Assembly (NCBI RefSeq): GCF_009455625.1
Contig: NZ_QPEQ01000002.1
Location: 682,001-746,000 of the forward strand
DNA length: 64,000 nt
Source: Paraburkholderia bonniea
GTDB taxonomy: Bacteria; Pseudomonadota; Gammaproteobacteria; Burkholderiales; Burkholderiaceae
Direction of reading: 5' to 3'
In this document: positions 1 through 8,626 of the stretch, in pieces
Position numbering within the stretch: the first letter of the stretch is position 1
Layout of the letters: every line of letters starts with the position of its first letter
Translations under genes and position numbers: made by a program
The notes under the pieces: model-generated
Told to the model about the DNA's origin: nothing
Database searches by the model: none
What the model saw: only the letters and a program-made list of their open reading frames with translations

Positions 1-401
1 ATCTGGCCACGGATGTCGGTGATTTCGTGCTGCTGCGCGCGGATGGGCAGTGGGCGTATCAACTGGCTGTGGTGGTCGATGATGCGGACGCGGGAATCAC
101 GGATATCGTGCGCGGCGCAGATCTGCTTGATTCAACCGCGCGGCAGATTTACCTGCAGCGCTGCCTTGGCGTGGCAACGCCGCGCTATCTGCATGTCCCG
201 GTCGTGGCGAATGCCGCTGGGGAAAAGCTCAGTAAGCAAACCGGGGCGGAACCGCTGGAGACAACAGCGCCGCTCGCAACCTTGCAAATAGCAGCCAGGC
301 ATCTGAAGCTGGATTTGCCTGTGGAGGCGCATGCGTCGCTAGAAAAGTTTTACGCGGCGGCGACGGCGGCCTGGGCGCAGCGGGCCAGCGTGCTGCGGTA
401 A
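1..401 (+). CDS. gluQ: Glutamyl-Q tRNA(Asp) synthetase, C-terminal part (5' end outside window)
   Basis: The reading frame is open from base 3 and ends in TAA at 399-401, giving the last 132 residues. The segment reads [22 protein letters not shown] and later [11 protein letters not shown], which match the glutamyl-tRNA synthetase-like catalytic core and the KMSKS-type loop of GluQ-RS. The family is a truncated GluRS lacking an anticodon-binding domain; it attaches glutamate to queuosine in tRNA(Asp). The ending shortly after the KLSK loop, without an anticodon-binding domain, separates it from GltX. The N-terminal HIGH motif lies upstream of the window and cannot be checked. Confidence 0.9.
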   Translation, partial: LATDVGDFVLLRADGQWAYQLAVVVDDADAGITDIVRGADLLDSTARQIYLQRCLGVATPRYLHVPVVANAAGEKLSKQTGAEPLETTAPLATLQIAARHLKLDLPVEAHASLEKFYAAATAAWAQRASVLR

Positions 402-418
402 CCCATCCTCAATGGACC

Positions 419-447
419 ATAAAAAAAGCGGCACCAGATGGTGCCGC
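419..447 (-). terminator. Rho-independent terminator of rhlE
   Basis: An 8-bp perfect stem (428-435 with 440-447, loop AGAT) is followed, reading the minus strand, by seven T. It sits 37 bases beyond the rhlE stop codon. It also lies just downstream of gluQ, so it may insulate the two convergent genes. Confidence 0.85.
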
Positions 448-483
448 AGATTCATTCAGTTCAAATTCAAGTTCAAATTCAGC

Positions 484-1947
484 TCAGGACGAAGAATCCG
501 TCTTGCGCGGCATACCCAGCCCGCCCAGCAACGCAGCCAATGGCTGTTTCGAAACCGGTTTAGGCGCGGCCACCACGGTCTCGTCAAGCGGACGCGCATT
601 GGGGGAAGGCTCGTAAGGCTTGAGGAAAAATTCGTCGACCGGAGCCTGGCGCGGGTGATGCGGCCGCTCGTAGGTTCCTGGTGTGCGGCGGCGTCCTGAG
701 CGCTCATCGCGTCCTTCACGCCCTTCACGCTCACGCCGTGGGCCGCTGCGTTCTTCGTGGTGATGACGCACTGGCGTGGCCACCGTCAAGCGCTGCACTT
801 CCAGTGGCCGCTTGATGAGTTTTTCGATATCGGCCAGTTGCTTGCGCTCGTTCGGGCTGCACAGCGACAACGCATCGCCCAGTGCTCCCGCACGGCCCGT
901 GCGGCCAATCCGGTGCACGTAATCTTCAGCGCTAAATGGCAAATCGAAATTAATCACCGCGGGCAATTCGGCAATATCCAGCCCGCGCGCCGCGACATCC
1001 GTAGCGACCAGCGCGACGATCTCGCCGCGTTTGAAGGCTTCCAGCGCCTGCATCCGTTCGTTTTGCGTGCGGTCGCCGTGAATCGCCGTCGCCACCACGC
1101 CATCGCGTTCCAGTTGCCGCGCCAGGCGGCCCGCGCCGATCTTGCTATTACAGAACACGATGACTTGCTTCAGGCCGCGCTCGCGGATCAACTGCACCAC
1201 CGCACTGCTCTTGTCACCTTCCGGCACTTCAAACACGATTTGCGTGACGTTGATCGAGGTCGAATTGCTGCGCGCCACTTCGATAGTCAGAGGGTTGCGC
1301 AGATAGGTTGCGGCGAGCTTTTTGATTTCGCCGGAGAACGTGGCGGAAAACAGCAACGTCTGACGTTCTTTTGGCAGCAGATTCAGGATGCGCTGCAAAT
1401 CGGGCAGAAAACCCATGTCGAGCATCCGGTCGGCTTCATCCAGCACCAGGATTTGCACCTGGCCTAGTTGCGCGGTTTTTTGCTGCACGTGATCGAGCAG
1501 GCGGCCCGGCGTGGCAATCAGGATTTCAACCCCGCTGCGCAATTCAGCCATTTGTGGATTCATATCCACCCCACCAAACACCACCGTGCTACGCAACGCC
1601 GTGTGCTTGCCATAAGCCAGCACATTGGCGGCAACCTGGTCAGCCAGTTCACGGGTTGGGGTGAGAATCAGCGCACGCACGGGGTGGCGCGCCGGTGAAG
1701 TGCTGGTGCTGGCGTGCGGCAGCAGGCGTTGCAGGATCGGTAGCGAAAAACTGGCGGTTTTGCCCGTGCCGGTTTGCGCCGCGCCCATCATGTCGCGTCC
1801 AGCCAGTACCACGGGGATGGCCTGGGCCTGAATCGGCGTCGGCACGGTATAGCCCTGCTCGTGAATGGCTTTCAGGATGTCGTCGGCCAAACCGAACTGG
1901 TCAAACGACGTAATGGTGGACGTGGGAAGTGCGGCTGTGTCGGACAT
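484..1947 (-). CDS. rhlE: DEAD-box ATP-dependent RNA helicase RhlE
   Basis: A 487-residue protein with all DEAD-box motifs in order: Q motif around residues 15-40 (FDQFGL...PTPIQ), motif I AQTGTGKT near 57-64, PTRELADQ, TPGRLLD, motif II DEAD near 170, SAT, then VIVFCNSK, ARGLDI and HRIGRTGRAG in the second RecA domain. The tail after about residue 390 is rich in Arg, Glu and His with a low-complexity RRERE-type stretch, typical of RhlE proteins that use a basic tail for RNA binding. Members act in rRNA maturation and RNA decay. The gene stands alone, with a clear terminator downstream. The RhlE subgroup is inferred from overall similarity; the helicase family itself is certain. Confidence 0.92.
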   Translation of the reverse strand: MSDTAALPTSTITSFDQFGLADDILKAIHEQGYTVPTPIQAQAIPVVLAGRDMMGAAQTGTGKTASFSLPILQRLLPHASTSTSPARHPVRALILTPTRELADQVAANVLAYGKHTALRSTVVFGGVDMNPQMAELRSGVEILIATPGRLLDHVQQKTAQLGQVQILVLDEADRMLDMGFLPDLQRILNLLPKERQTLLFSATFSGEIKKLAATYLRNPLTIEVARSNSTSINVTQIVFEVPEGDKSSAVVQLIRERGLKQVIVFCNSKIGAGRLARQLERDGVVATAIHGDRTQNERMQALEAFKRGEIVALVATDVAARGLDIAELPAVINFDLPFSAEDYVHRIGRTGRAGALGDALSLCSPNERKQLADIEKLIKRPLEVQRLTVATPVRHHHEERSGPRREREGREGRDERSGRRRTPGTYERPHHPRQAPVDEFFLKPYEPSPNARPLDETVVAAPKPVSKQPLAALLGGLGMPRKTDSSS

Positions 1948-2196
1948 GGTGGCGGTTTCGCTAGGTAATGCGCCTGCGCGCAGTGTGCGGCTGGAGCCGC
2001 AAAGAGCATCAGGATAGAGATGGAGCCACGGCGTGCCGGACGGGCTCGGAATAGGCGGGAATCAGTACGACCGGTACACCGTCTGGGAAACCACCGCAGC
2101 GAATCAAATGCAGCGCATCAACTCCATGCGCCCTGCGGCCGGCTCCGGTCAGCGGCAAACATCCGCCGGAAAAGCGCGTGATTGTAGCACCTTGGT

Positions 2197-2221
2197 CCAG
2201 GCGCTCCGCGCGAGCGCCTGG
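2197..2221. repeat. Inverted repeat between the aldehyde dehydrogenase gene and rhlE
   Basis: A perfect 9-bp stem (2197-2205 with 2213-2221) around a 7-base GC loop lies between the stop of the aldehyde dehydrogenase gene and the start of rhlE, both on the minus strand. No T-run follows, so it could be a weak terminator, a transcript-stabilising hairpin or an operator for rhlE. Confidence 0.5.
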
Positions 2222-2239
2222 CTGGTCTGGCCCCGGCCT

Positions 2240-3676
2240 TCAACGGCTCTCTCGTATCACCATCAAACGCAGCTCGGTCATGTCCTCAATCGCGTAACGC
2301 ACGCCTTCACGGCCTAGCCCTGAATCTTTGACGCCACCGTAAGGCATGTTGTCGACGCGGAACGACGGCACATCGTTGATCACCACGCCGCCGACCTCAA
2401 GCTGATCCCACGCCTGGTGCGCATGCGTCAGCGAATCCGTAAAGATGCCTGCCTGCAGGCCGAAATCGCTGTCGTTGATCGCGGCCAGCGCGCTGCTGTA
2501 ATCGTCGAAAGATTCCAGCATCACCACCGGACCAAAGGCTTCCTTGCGATACAGATCGGTGTTGTGCGGCACGTCTTCCAGCAGCGTGGCTTCGAACATC
2601 GCGCCCTCCACCTTGCCGCCTGCGATGATCTTCGCGCCCGCCGTGACGGCATCACGCACCCAGCCCGCCAGACGCTTTGCTTCACCCTCGGAGATCATTG
2701 GGCCGACGAAAGTCTTTTCGTCTTGCGGGTCGCCCATCACCAGCGAACAGGTTTTGGCCATGAGCCGCTCGCGCAGCGCGGCATACAGCGAGGCGTGCAC
2801 CAGAATCCGCTGCACGCCAATGCAGCTTTGCCCCGACTGATAGAACGCGCCAAACGCAAGCCGCTCCACAACGTAATCCAGCTTGTCATGCTGATCCTGG
2901 TCAACCAGCACCGCCGCGTTGCCGCCTAGCTCCAGAATCACTTTTTTCTTGCCCGCCTTGTTTTTCAGCGCCCAGCCCACGGCGGGCGAGCCGGTAAACG
3001 ACAGCAGCTTGAAGCGTTCATCCGTGGTGAACAGATCAGCGCCGTCGCGGTGTGCGGGCAAAATCGAAAACGCGCCTTTGGGCAGATTGGTCTGCGCCAG
3101 AATTTCGCCGATGATCAGCGCGCCCACCGGGGTGCGGCTGGCAGGCTTAAGCACGAACGGCACGCCTGCCGCCAGCGCTGGTGCGACCTTATGCGCGGTC
3201 AGGTTGAGCGGGAAGTTGAATGGCGAAATAAACGAGCATGGGCCCAGCGGCACGCGCTTGACGTAACCGTGATACCCCTTCGCCCGCGCGGAAATCTGCA
3301 GATTGATGATCTCGCCGTCCAGCCGCACCGCCTCTTCTGCGGCGACCTTGAAGGTGTCGATCAGGCGCGTGACTTCGCCGCGCGCATCGTTGATCGGCTT
3401 GCCCGCCTCGATGCATAACGCTTCAGCCAGCTCGTCATAACGCGCGCGAAACTGGCTCACGCAGTGCTCCAGCACCGCCTGGCGCTGATACGGCGCAAAC
3501 TCGCGCAGCGCGGGCTGGGCCGCCACGGCATGGCCGATGGCGGCGTCGATGGTGCGGGCATCGGCGAGTGCCACACGGGTGGCAACCTTGCCACTGAACT
3601 TGTCAGTCACTTCGAGATCGGTGTTCGCCGCCACAGCTTCGTTGGCGAGGTAATACGGGTAACTAGGCTTCAACAT
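2240..3676 (-). CDS. NAD(P)-dependent aldehyde dehydrogenase family protein
   Basis: A 478-residue protein of the ALDH superfamily, oxidising an aldehyde to an acid with NAD(P). Visible hallmarks are the FNFPLNL substrate/cofactor segment with LKPASRTP (near residues 155-185), the catalytic Glu in LELGGNA near 250, and the catalytic Cys in GQSCIGVQ near 284. The C-terminal GGVKDSGLGREG motif is typical of the superfamily. A good Shine-Dalgarno (AGGAGAA in the transcript) precedes the ATG at 3676. The gene lies 143 bases downstream of an acetolactate-synthase-like gene, an arrangement familiar in Burkholderia, which suggests a shared aldehyde- or keto-acid pathway. The actual substrate cannot be read from the sequence. 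Confidence 0.9.
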   Translation of the reverse strand: MLKPSYPYYLANEAVAANTDLEVTDKFSGKVATRVALADARTIDAAIGHAVAAQPALREFAPYQRQAVLEHCVSQFRARYDELAEALCIEAGKPINDARGEVTRLIDTFKVAAEEAVRLDGEIINLQISARAKGYHGYVKRVPLGPCSFISPFNFPLNLTAHKVAPALAAGVPFVLKPASRTPVGALIIGEILAQTNLPKGAFSILPAHRDGADLFTTDERFKLLSFTGSPAVGWALKNKAGKKKVILELGGNAAVLVDQDQHDKLDYVVERLAFGAFYQSGQSCIGVQRILVHASLYAALRERLMAKTCSLVMGDPQDEKTFVGPMISEGEAKRLAGWVRDAVTAGAKIIAGGKVEGAMFEATLLEDVPHNTDLYRKEAFGPVVMLESFDDYSSALAAINDSDFGLQAGIFTDSLTHAHQAWDQLEVGGVVINDVPSFRVDNMPYGGVKDSGLGREGVRYAIEDMTELRLMVIRESR

Positions 3677-3819
3677 CGCAGGTTCTCCTTCCTGTTAGTT
3701 CGTCACAGAGTCACAGAATCAAAGTCACAAAGTCACGGGCGTAACGCCATGGAATCGCCGTCATGCAGTGCCTGGCGCTTGATGCTGGCCTAAGGCCTCG
3801 CTGGCCTCGCAGGCCTGGC

Positions 3820-5472
3820 CTACAACTGCGCGCTGAGGCGTTTGATTTCGCGGTTCAGCACGCGTTCGTTGTCGGAGTAGTCAATCGGCAGATCAATCAC
3901 ATGCACCCCTGGCGTCGCAAAGCATTCGCGCAACAACGGCGCGAACTGTTCTGCGGCGTTGATGCGATGGCCATGCGCGCCGTAGCTCTGCGCATACGCG
4001 ACGAAATCCGGGTTATGCAGCGTCATGCCGTAATCCGGGAAATTCATGTTTTCCTGCTTCCAGCGAATCATCCCGAACGCGTCATCGCGCACGATCAGCA
4101 CCACGAGGTCGAGCCCCAGACGCACGGCCGTTTCGAGTTCCTGCGAATTCATCATGAAACCGCCGTCGCCGCAGACCGCCATCACCTTGCGCTCTGGATG
4201 CACCAGCTTGGTTGCCAGCGCCGACGGCAACCCCGCGCCCATCGACGCCAGCGCGTTGTCGAGCAACAGTGAGTTCGGTTCGTGCGCGCGGTAATAGCGC
4301 GCAAACCAGATCTTGTACATGCCGTTGTCCAGACAAACGATGCCGTCGACTGGGGTCGTTTCGTACACGTCCTGAACAATCCTCACCGGATACATCGGGA
4401 AACGGTTGTCTTTCTGGCCATGCGCCAGATGCGCTTCGAAATGCTGCTTGATCTCGGTGAAGCGAGTGAAATCCCAGTTCGACGGCTGCTGCTTCAGCGA
4501 CTCTTTCAGTTGCCACACAGCATTGGCGATATCACCGACCACTTCGATCTGCGGGAAATACACCGGATCAACCTGCGCGCCGAGAAAATTCACATGAATC
4601 ACGGTTTTCTCGTCAGCCTCCGCGCCGCGCATAAAAAATGGCGGCTTCTCGATCACGTCATGGCCGACGTTGATGATGCAGTCAGCGTGTTCGATGGCCC
4701 GATGCACGAAATCGCCATCCGAGAGCGTGGCGTTCCCCAGCCACAGTGGGTGTGATTCGTCGATCACGCCCTTGCCCATTTGCGTGGTGAAAAACGGAAT
4801 GCCGATCTGGTCAACGAATTCGCGCAGCATCTTGCGCGTGGTCTTGCGGTTACCGCCCGCGCCGATCATCAGCAGCGGATGACGGGCTCCCGCGATTGCC
4901 TGCACCGCATGCGCCACTGCTTTTTCTTCCGCAACCGGGCGGCGGCTGAAGCTCTTTGGAATCGGCTTGCCGTCGCCCTCTTCGTGCGCCACGTCTTCGG
5001 GCAATTCCAGATGCACTGCGCCGGGCCGCTCTTCCTCTGCCTGGCGGAACGCCTCGCGCACCAACGCCGGAATATTGCCGATTGAGACGATCTGGCGCGT
5101 GTACTTGGTCAGCGGCTCCATCATCCGCACCACATCGACAATCTGGAAATGCCCTTGCTTGCTGGACTTGATCGGCTTTTGCCCAGTCACCATCAGCATC
5201 GGCATGCCGCCAAGCTGGGCATAGGCTGCGGCCGTGACGAAGTTGGTCGCGCCCGGGCCCAGGGTCGCCAGGCACACACCGGTGCGCCCAGTGAGACGGC
5301 CATAAGTGGCCGCCATAAAGCCCGCTGCCTGCTCATGGCGCGTCAGGATCAGACGGATGCGTGAGCGGCGCAGTGATTCAAGCAAATCGAGGTTTTCTTC
5401 GCCCGGAATGCCGAACACGTACTCGACACCTTCGGCTTCAAGTGATTTGACGAACAGATCGGAGGCTTTCAT
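3820..5472 (-). CDS. ThDP-dependent enzyme, acetolactate synthase large-subunit type
   Basis: A 550-residue thiamine-diphosphate enzyme with the three domains of the family. The N-terminal PYR domain contains the cofactor-activating Glu in GIPGEEN, the central domain has GAGGNRK, and the C-terminal PP domain contains GDGGFMMN followed by IVRDDAFGM, the metal/ThDP motif (an Asp pair where many family members have Asn). Start chosen at 5472 (MKASDLF), which matches the usual family N-terminus; an upstream in-frame start at 5493 would add seven unusual residues. No regulatory small subunit gene (ilvN) is nearby, so a catabolic or stand-alone role is more likely than branched-chain amino acid synthesis. 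It is probably co-transcribed with the downstream aldehyde dehydrogenase gene. Confidence 0.85.
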   Translation of the reverse strand: MKASDLFVKSLEAEGVEYVFGIPGEENLDLLESLRRSRIRLILTRHEQAAGFMAATYGRLTGRTGVCLATLGPGATNFVTAAAYAQLGGMPMLMVTGQKPIKSSKQGHFQIVDVVRMMEPLTKYTRQIVSIGNIPALVREAFRQAEEERPGAVHLELPEDVAHEEGDGKPIPKSFSRRPVAEEKAVAHAVQAIAGARHPLLMIGAGGNRKTTRKMLREFVDQIGIPFFTTQMGKGVIDESHPLWLGNATLSDGDFVHRAIEHADCIINVGHDVIEKPPFFMRGAEADEKTVIHVNFLGAQVDPVYFPQIEVVGDIANAVWQLKESLKQQPSNWDFTRFTEIKQHFEAHLAHGQKDNRFPMYPVRIVQDVYETTPVDGIVCLDNGMYKIWFARYYRAHEPNSLLLDNALASMGAGLPSALATKLVHPERKVMAVCGDGGFMMNSQELETAVRLGLDLVVLIVRDDAFGMIRWKQENMNFPDYGMTLHNPDFVAYAQSYGAHGHRINAAEQFAPLLRECFATPGVHVIDLPIDYSDNERVLNREIKRLSAQL

Positions 5473-5562
5473 GCGGAGTCTCGGTTGACGCACGCAGGCG
5501 TGCGTGTTGATGAACGGAGGCCAGCTGGAAGATCGAAGCGGTGGTGATGGCCTGTCGCAGGT

Positions 5563-5952
5563 TTAGGGCTGCTGTGTCACGCAATCGGACAGCAGAGGTG
5601 GCGCGTTGTCATCGGCGCTCGAATCGTAGAGATCCGCATGCGGGCCTTTGGTCCACCAGACGTATTGATTGGCTTGGTACTTCGCCCCGGACGCGGCAAG
5701 CGTATTGACGAATAGCAGAGCGTGACCCTTGACTGGCACCAGTGCGAAGCTCTGCCCGTTAGCCGTATTCAGATATGTCACCTGGATTTTCTTGCCGCTG
5801 GCACAGGTGTACTGGTTGACCATTTTCTGGCCGCTGGTCTGGATTTCCGCCAGCCGCAAAGGCGCGGCCCGCGCAGCTTGCACTAGCAAAAAGGCACATG
5901 CCACACCCACGCTTACCGTTATTGCCAACGTTGCGCTCAACCCTCGTTTCAT
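5563..5952 (-). CDS. MliC-like C-type lysozyme inhibitor domain protein
   Basis: A 129-residue exported protein. The N-terminus MKRGLSATLAI... is a signal peptide ending near AARA. The rest carries the MliC/PliC pattern: YTCASGKKIQVTY, a central SFALVPVKG strand, and YVWWTKGPHADLYD near the end. The family is periplasmic or membrane-anchored and protects peptidoglycan from host C-type lysozyme. There is no convincing lipobox Cys at the signal cleavage site, so it may be soluble periplasmic. The start at 5952 is fixed by an AGGAGG Shine-Dalgarno eight bases upstream; the longer ORF from 6021 would include residues before the signal peptide. Confidence 0.8.
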   Translation of the reverse strand: MKRGLSATLAITVSVGVACAFLLVQAARAAPLRLAEIQTSGQKMVNQYTCASGKKIQVTYLNTANGQSFALVPVKGHALLFVNTLAASGAKYQANQYVWWTKGPHADLYDSSADDNAPPLLSDCVTQQP

Positions 5953-5980
5953 CGGAACCCTCCTTTGGTCATTCACCTCA

Positions 5981-6011
5981 TCAAAACAAAAACCCGTGTG
6001 AAAACACGGGT
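5981..6011 (-). terminator. Rho-independent terminator overlapping the stop of the small lipoprotein gene
   Basis: Stem ACCCGTGT/ACACGGGT (5992-5999 with 6004-6011, loop GAAA in the plus strand) is followed on the minus strand by TTTTTGTTTT. It overlaps the stop codon of the gene ending at 6011 and lies just ahead of the MliC-like gene. Confidence 0.8.
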
Positions 6012-6223
6012 CATGGATCAATCACATCGGCACATACATCCGTCGGCGCGGCCGCGATATGGCCCACCAGCGGGACGATTTTCAGCCCCGCCGACGCCAC
6101 CCGGCAGGGTGCGGCAAACAAACCGCAACCCGCCGTAGCCAGCAGCAGCGCGATGCTGCTGCCTAGCGCAACCGCGCGCAGCAGCCTGCGGTGCAAGGAC
6201 GGGGGATTTTGATGCTCAATCAT
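6011..6223 (-). CDS. Small hydrophobic lipoprotein, DUF6726-like
   Basis: A 70-residue protein. Residues 14-32 form a hydrophobic signal sequence that ends in ATAGC, an acceptable though imperfect lipobox with Cys33. The mature part is short, with two further Cys residues and a conserved-looking VGHIAAAPTDVCADVIDP tail that resembles small Burkholderia proteins annotated as DUF6726. Function unknown. The stop codon overlaps a terminator hairpin, suggesting a monocistronic unit. Confidence 0.65.
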   Translation of the reverse strand: MIEHQNPPSLHRRLLRAVALGSSIALLLATAGCGLFAAPCRVASAGLKIVPLVGHIAAAPTDVCADVIDP

Positions 6224-6333
6224 GATGCCTGGCCTTCATGGAATATCTGCTGCGTGAAAAAACATCGTCAGAGGCCCGGTATGACAAGCGCGTGAACGGT
6301 GCTGCTTAACTGAATAACTGAACCCTTGCTGTT

Positions 6334-7554
6334 TCAGGCCGGCTGACCGCTAACTGGCTGCACGGCGGCAGCCGCCTGACGGGCGCGTTCACGAGCTTCC
6401 GTCGTGGTAGCACCAGTTGCCAGCGCCACTCCCATTCGGCGCCGCACGAAACTCTCCGGCTTGCCAAACAAACGCAGATCCGCCTGCGGCACCGCCAGCG
6501 CTTGCGCGATGCCTTCGAACGCGATGCCCACTTCGTCGCGCCCGCCATAAATCACCGCCGACGCCCCCGGTGCGAGCAGTGTGGTATCGACTGGCAAGCC
6601 AAGAATCGCCCGCGCATGCAGCTCGAACTCTGAAAAGCGCTGCGAGCAGAGCGTGACCAGCCCGGTATCGTGCGGCCGTGGGCTGACTTCGGAAAACCAC
6701 ACCTCATCGCCGCGCACAAATAGCTCGACGCCGAACAACCCGCGTCCACCTAGCGCGCTCGTGATCTGCTGTGCGATCTCACGCGAGCGGGCGAGCGCCA
6801 GTGGCGGCATAGGTTGCGGCTGCCACGATTCGACATAATCGCCCGCCACCTGAAGATGCCCCACCGGTTCACAAAACGCGGTATGCAAGGCACCGCTCAC
6901 GGGCTCGCGGGCACGCACAGTCAGCAAGGTGATTTCGTAATCAAACGTGACGAAGCCTTCGACAATCACACGCCCGTGATTCACCCGGCCACCCGCGAGC
7001 GCATGCTGCCACGCGGGTTCGATATCCGCATCCGACTTCAGCACCGACTGCCCCTTGCCCGACGAGGACATCACCGGCTTCACCACGCAGGGGAACCCCA
7101 CCTGGGCAATTCCGGCACGCAAGGTATCGAGCGAATCGGCAAACGCATACGGCGAAGTGGGCAAACCGAGGGTTTCGGCGGCCAGGCGGCGAATGCCTTC
7201 GCGGTTCATCGTGAGTTGTGTCGCACGGGCTGTGGGAATCACTTCCGCGAGGCCATCGGCTTCGATTTGCGCGAGGGCATCGGTGGCGATGGCTTCGATT
7301 TCGGGCACCACCAGATGCGGGCGCTCCTGCTCAACCAGGGCATACAGCGCTGCAGCGTCCGTCATGTCGATCACATGCGCGCGATGGGCAACCTGATGGC
7401 CAGGCGCATGTGGATAACGGTCTACCGCAATCACTTCGACCCCAAGCCGCTGCAACGCGATGATGACCTCTTTGCCGAGTTCGCCAGCGCCCAGCAGCAT
7501 TACGCGAGTCGCGGAAGGAGAAAGAGGGGTGCCAAGCCGCTGGCCGGTTTGCAT
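6334..7554 (-). CDS. purT: Formate-dependent phosphoribosylglycinamide formyltransferase (GAR transformylase 2)
   Basis: A 406-residue ATP-grasp enzyme that makes formyl-GAR from GAR, formate and ATP in purine synthesis. The N-terminal Rossmann-like domain has [10 protein letters not shown] and [15 protein letters not shown]; the ATP-grasp core has [14 protein letters not shown]; and [25 protein letters not shown] holds the metal-binding acidic residues. Start set at 7554 (MQTGQRLG), the usual family beginning; the frame extends upstream to 7677 but with a low-complexity, unlikely extension. PurT is independent of folate, unlike PurN. The gene stands alone on the minus strand. Confidence 0.93.
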   Translation of the reverse strand: MQTGQRLGTPLSPSATRVMLLGAGELGKEVIIALQRLGVEVIAVDRYPHAPGHQVAHRAHVIDMTDAAALYALVEQERPHLVVPEIEAIATDALAQIEADGLAEVIPTARATQLTMNREGIRRLAAETLGLPTSPYAFADSLDTLRAGIAQVGFPCVVKPVMSSSGKGQSVLKSDADIEPAWQHALAGGRVNHGRVIVEGFVTFDYEITLLTVRAREPVSGALHTAFCEPVGHLQVAGDYVESWQPQPMPPLALARSREIAQQITSALGGRGLFGVELFVRGDEVWFSEVSPRPHDTGLVTLCSQRFSEFELHARAILGLPVDTTLLAPGASAVIYGGRDEVGIAFEGIAQALAVPQADLRLFGKPESFVRRRMGVALATGATTTEARERARQAAAAVQPVSGQPA

Positions 7555-7766
7555 ACGGTCTCCTGGTCGAATCCGGGGGGATGAGAAAGGTAGCAAGGGT
7601 AAGCGATTTAAGTGATTTAAGTGGCTTCGGCCGATGTCGATGTCGTGCTGTCGTGCTGTCGTCGGCAACGGCGACAAGAACGTAGCGCCTCAGCCCTGGC
7701 CGCTCGCTTCCTTTGCATGGAGTGCGTTACCCTTACGCCTTCGCCAGTTTCAACAGGATTGCTGTC

Positions 7767-8351
7767 ATGTTCGATACGTGTTTTGCGCGTGCAGTTCAAG
7801 GTTTGGCTTTGCCAAAACGCCTTCTGACGCGCCTCGTCCATCTGCCTGGCATGCGGCCGCGCCGCTCATTCGCGCTCCTCGCCACTGCCACCTTTCTTTC
7901 TGCCTGCACTATGCCCACTCATCCCGATGCCAGCGCAACGGCACCCGATCCATTCAATCAGGCGGCCACCCAGTTGCTCGACAACACTCGCTGGGAGCTG
8001 ACCCGCTGGCTTGAGGCCGATGGCAGCCTGCGTGAAGTGCCCCATGGCGATAACGGCGAACCCATCACGCTTGAACTCTCGATAGATGACGGCCAGCGCC
8101 GCGCCAGCGGTTATTCCGGCTGCAACCGCTATATGGGGATGTACACGCTTAAAGATGGCAAGCTCTCGTTCGGGCCGCTTGCCGGCACCCGGATGGCCTG
8201 TCCTGGCAGCGCAGGCGGCAAGCTTGAAGCGCCGTACCTCGACGCGCTGGCGCATATCGCCCGCACCGGCGTGCAAATGCGCGAGCCCCAAGCGCTGCAA
8301 CTGATTCTCGATAACGGTGCCACGCTCTCGTTCAGCCGCCACGAGCAGTGA
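7767..8351 (+). CDS. META-domain lipoprotein (HslJ-like)
   Basis: About 194 residues. The C-terminal 110 residues form a META/HslJ domain: NTRWELTRW at its start, SGYSGCNRYMG with the conserved Cys in the middle, GPLAGTRMACPG, and LILDNGATLSF near the end. A hydrophobic stretch ending FLSAC gives a lipobox Cys near residue 47, so this is probably an outer-membrane lipoprotein. The start is uncertain: ATG 7767 has an AGGA eight bases upstream but gives an unusually long signal region, while ATG 7851 gives a compact signal peptide with no visible Shine-Dalgarno. META-domain proteins are linked to heat or antibiotic stress; the precise role is unknown. Confidence 0.8.
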   Translation: MFDTCFARAVQGLALPKRLLTRLVHLPGMRPRRSFALLATATFLSACTMPTHPDASATAPDPFNQAATQLLDNTRWELTRWLEADGSLREVPHGDNGEPITLELSIDDGQRRASGYSGCNRYMGMYTLKDGKLSFGPLAGTRMACPGSAGGKLEAPYLDALAHIARTGVQMREPQALQLILDNGATLSFSRHEQ

Positions 8352-8626
8352 GGTTGAGTCACACCGCCCAGATTGCTCGTGCAGTGTGGGCGGCTCAAGG
8401 TAACGGGGCATTTCATTGATCCGCTATTGATCCACTATTAATGCGTTATTTATGCGCCATTGAGAGTCAATGAGGGCCATTGATCATTTGAGCTAGCGCA
8501 CCGCACGGGCTTGCACAGGTCACCCGTTGCCGGCTGATAGCCACACAGTCCCCCTCTCTTCCGAAGCATCCTGCTTCGCCGGTTTAAACCCGACGGTTGG
8601 TGTTGTCGTCTTGCCGTCATTCGTTG

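Noticed and set aside
757..1467. Long plus-strand ORF (236 codons) across rhlE
   Set aside because: It is antisense to a gene with every DEAD-box motif; the reading is a GC-rich shadow with no family character.
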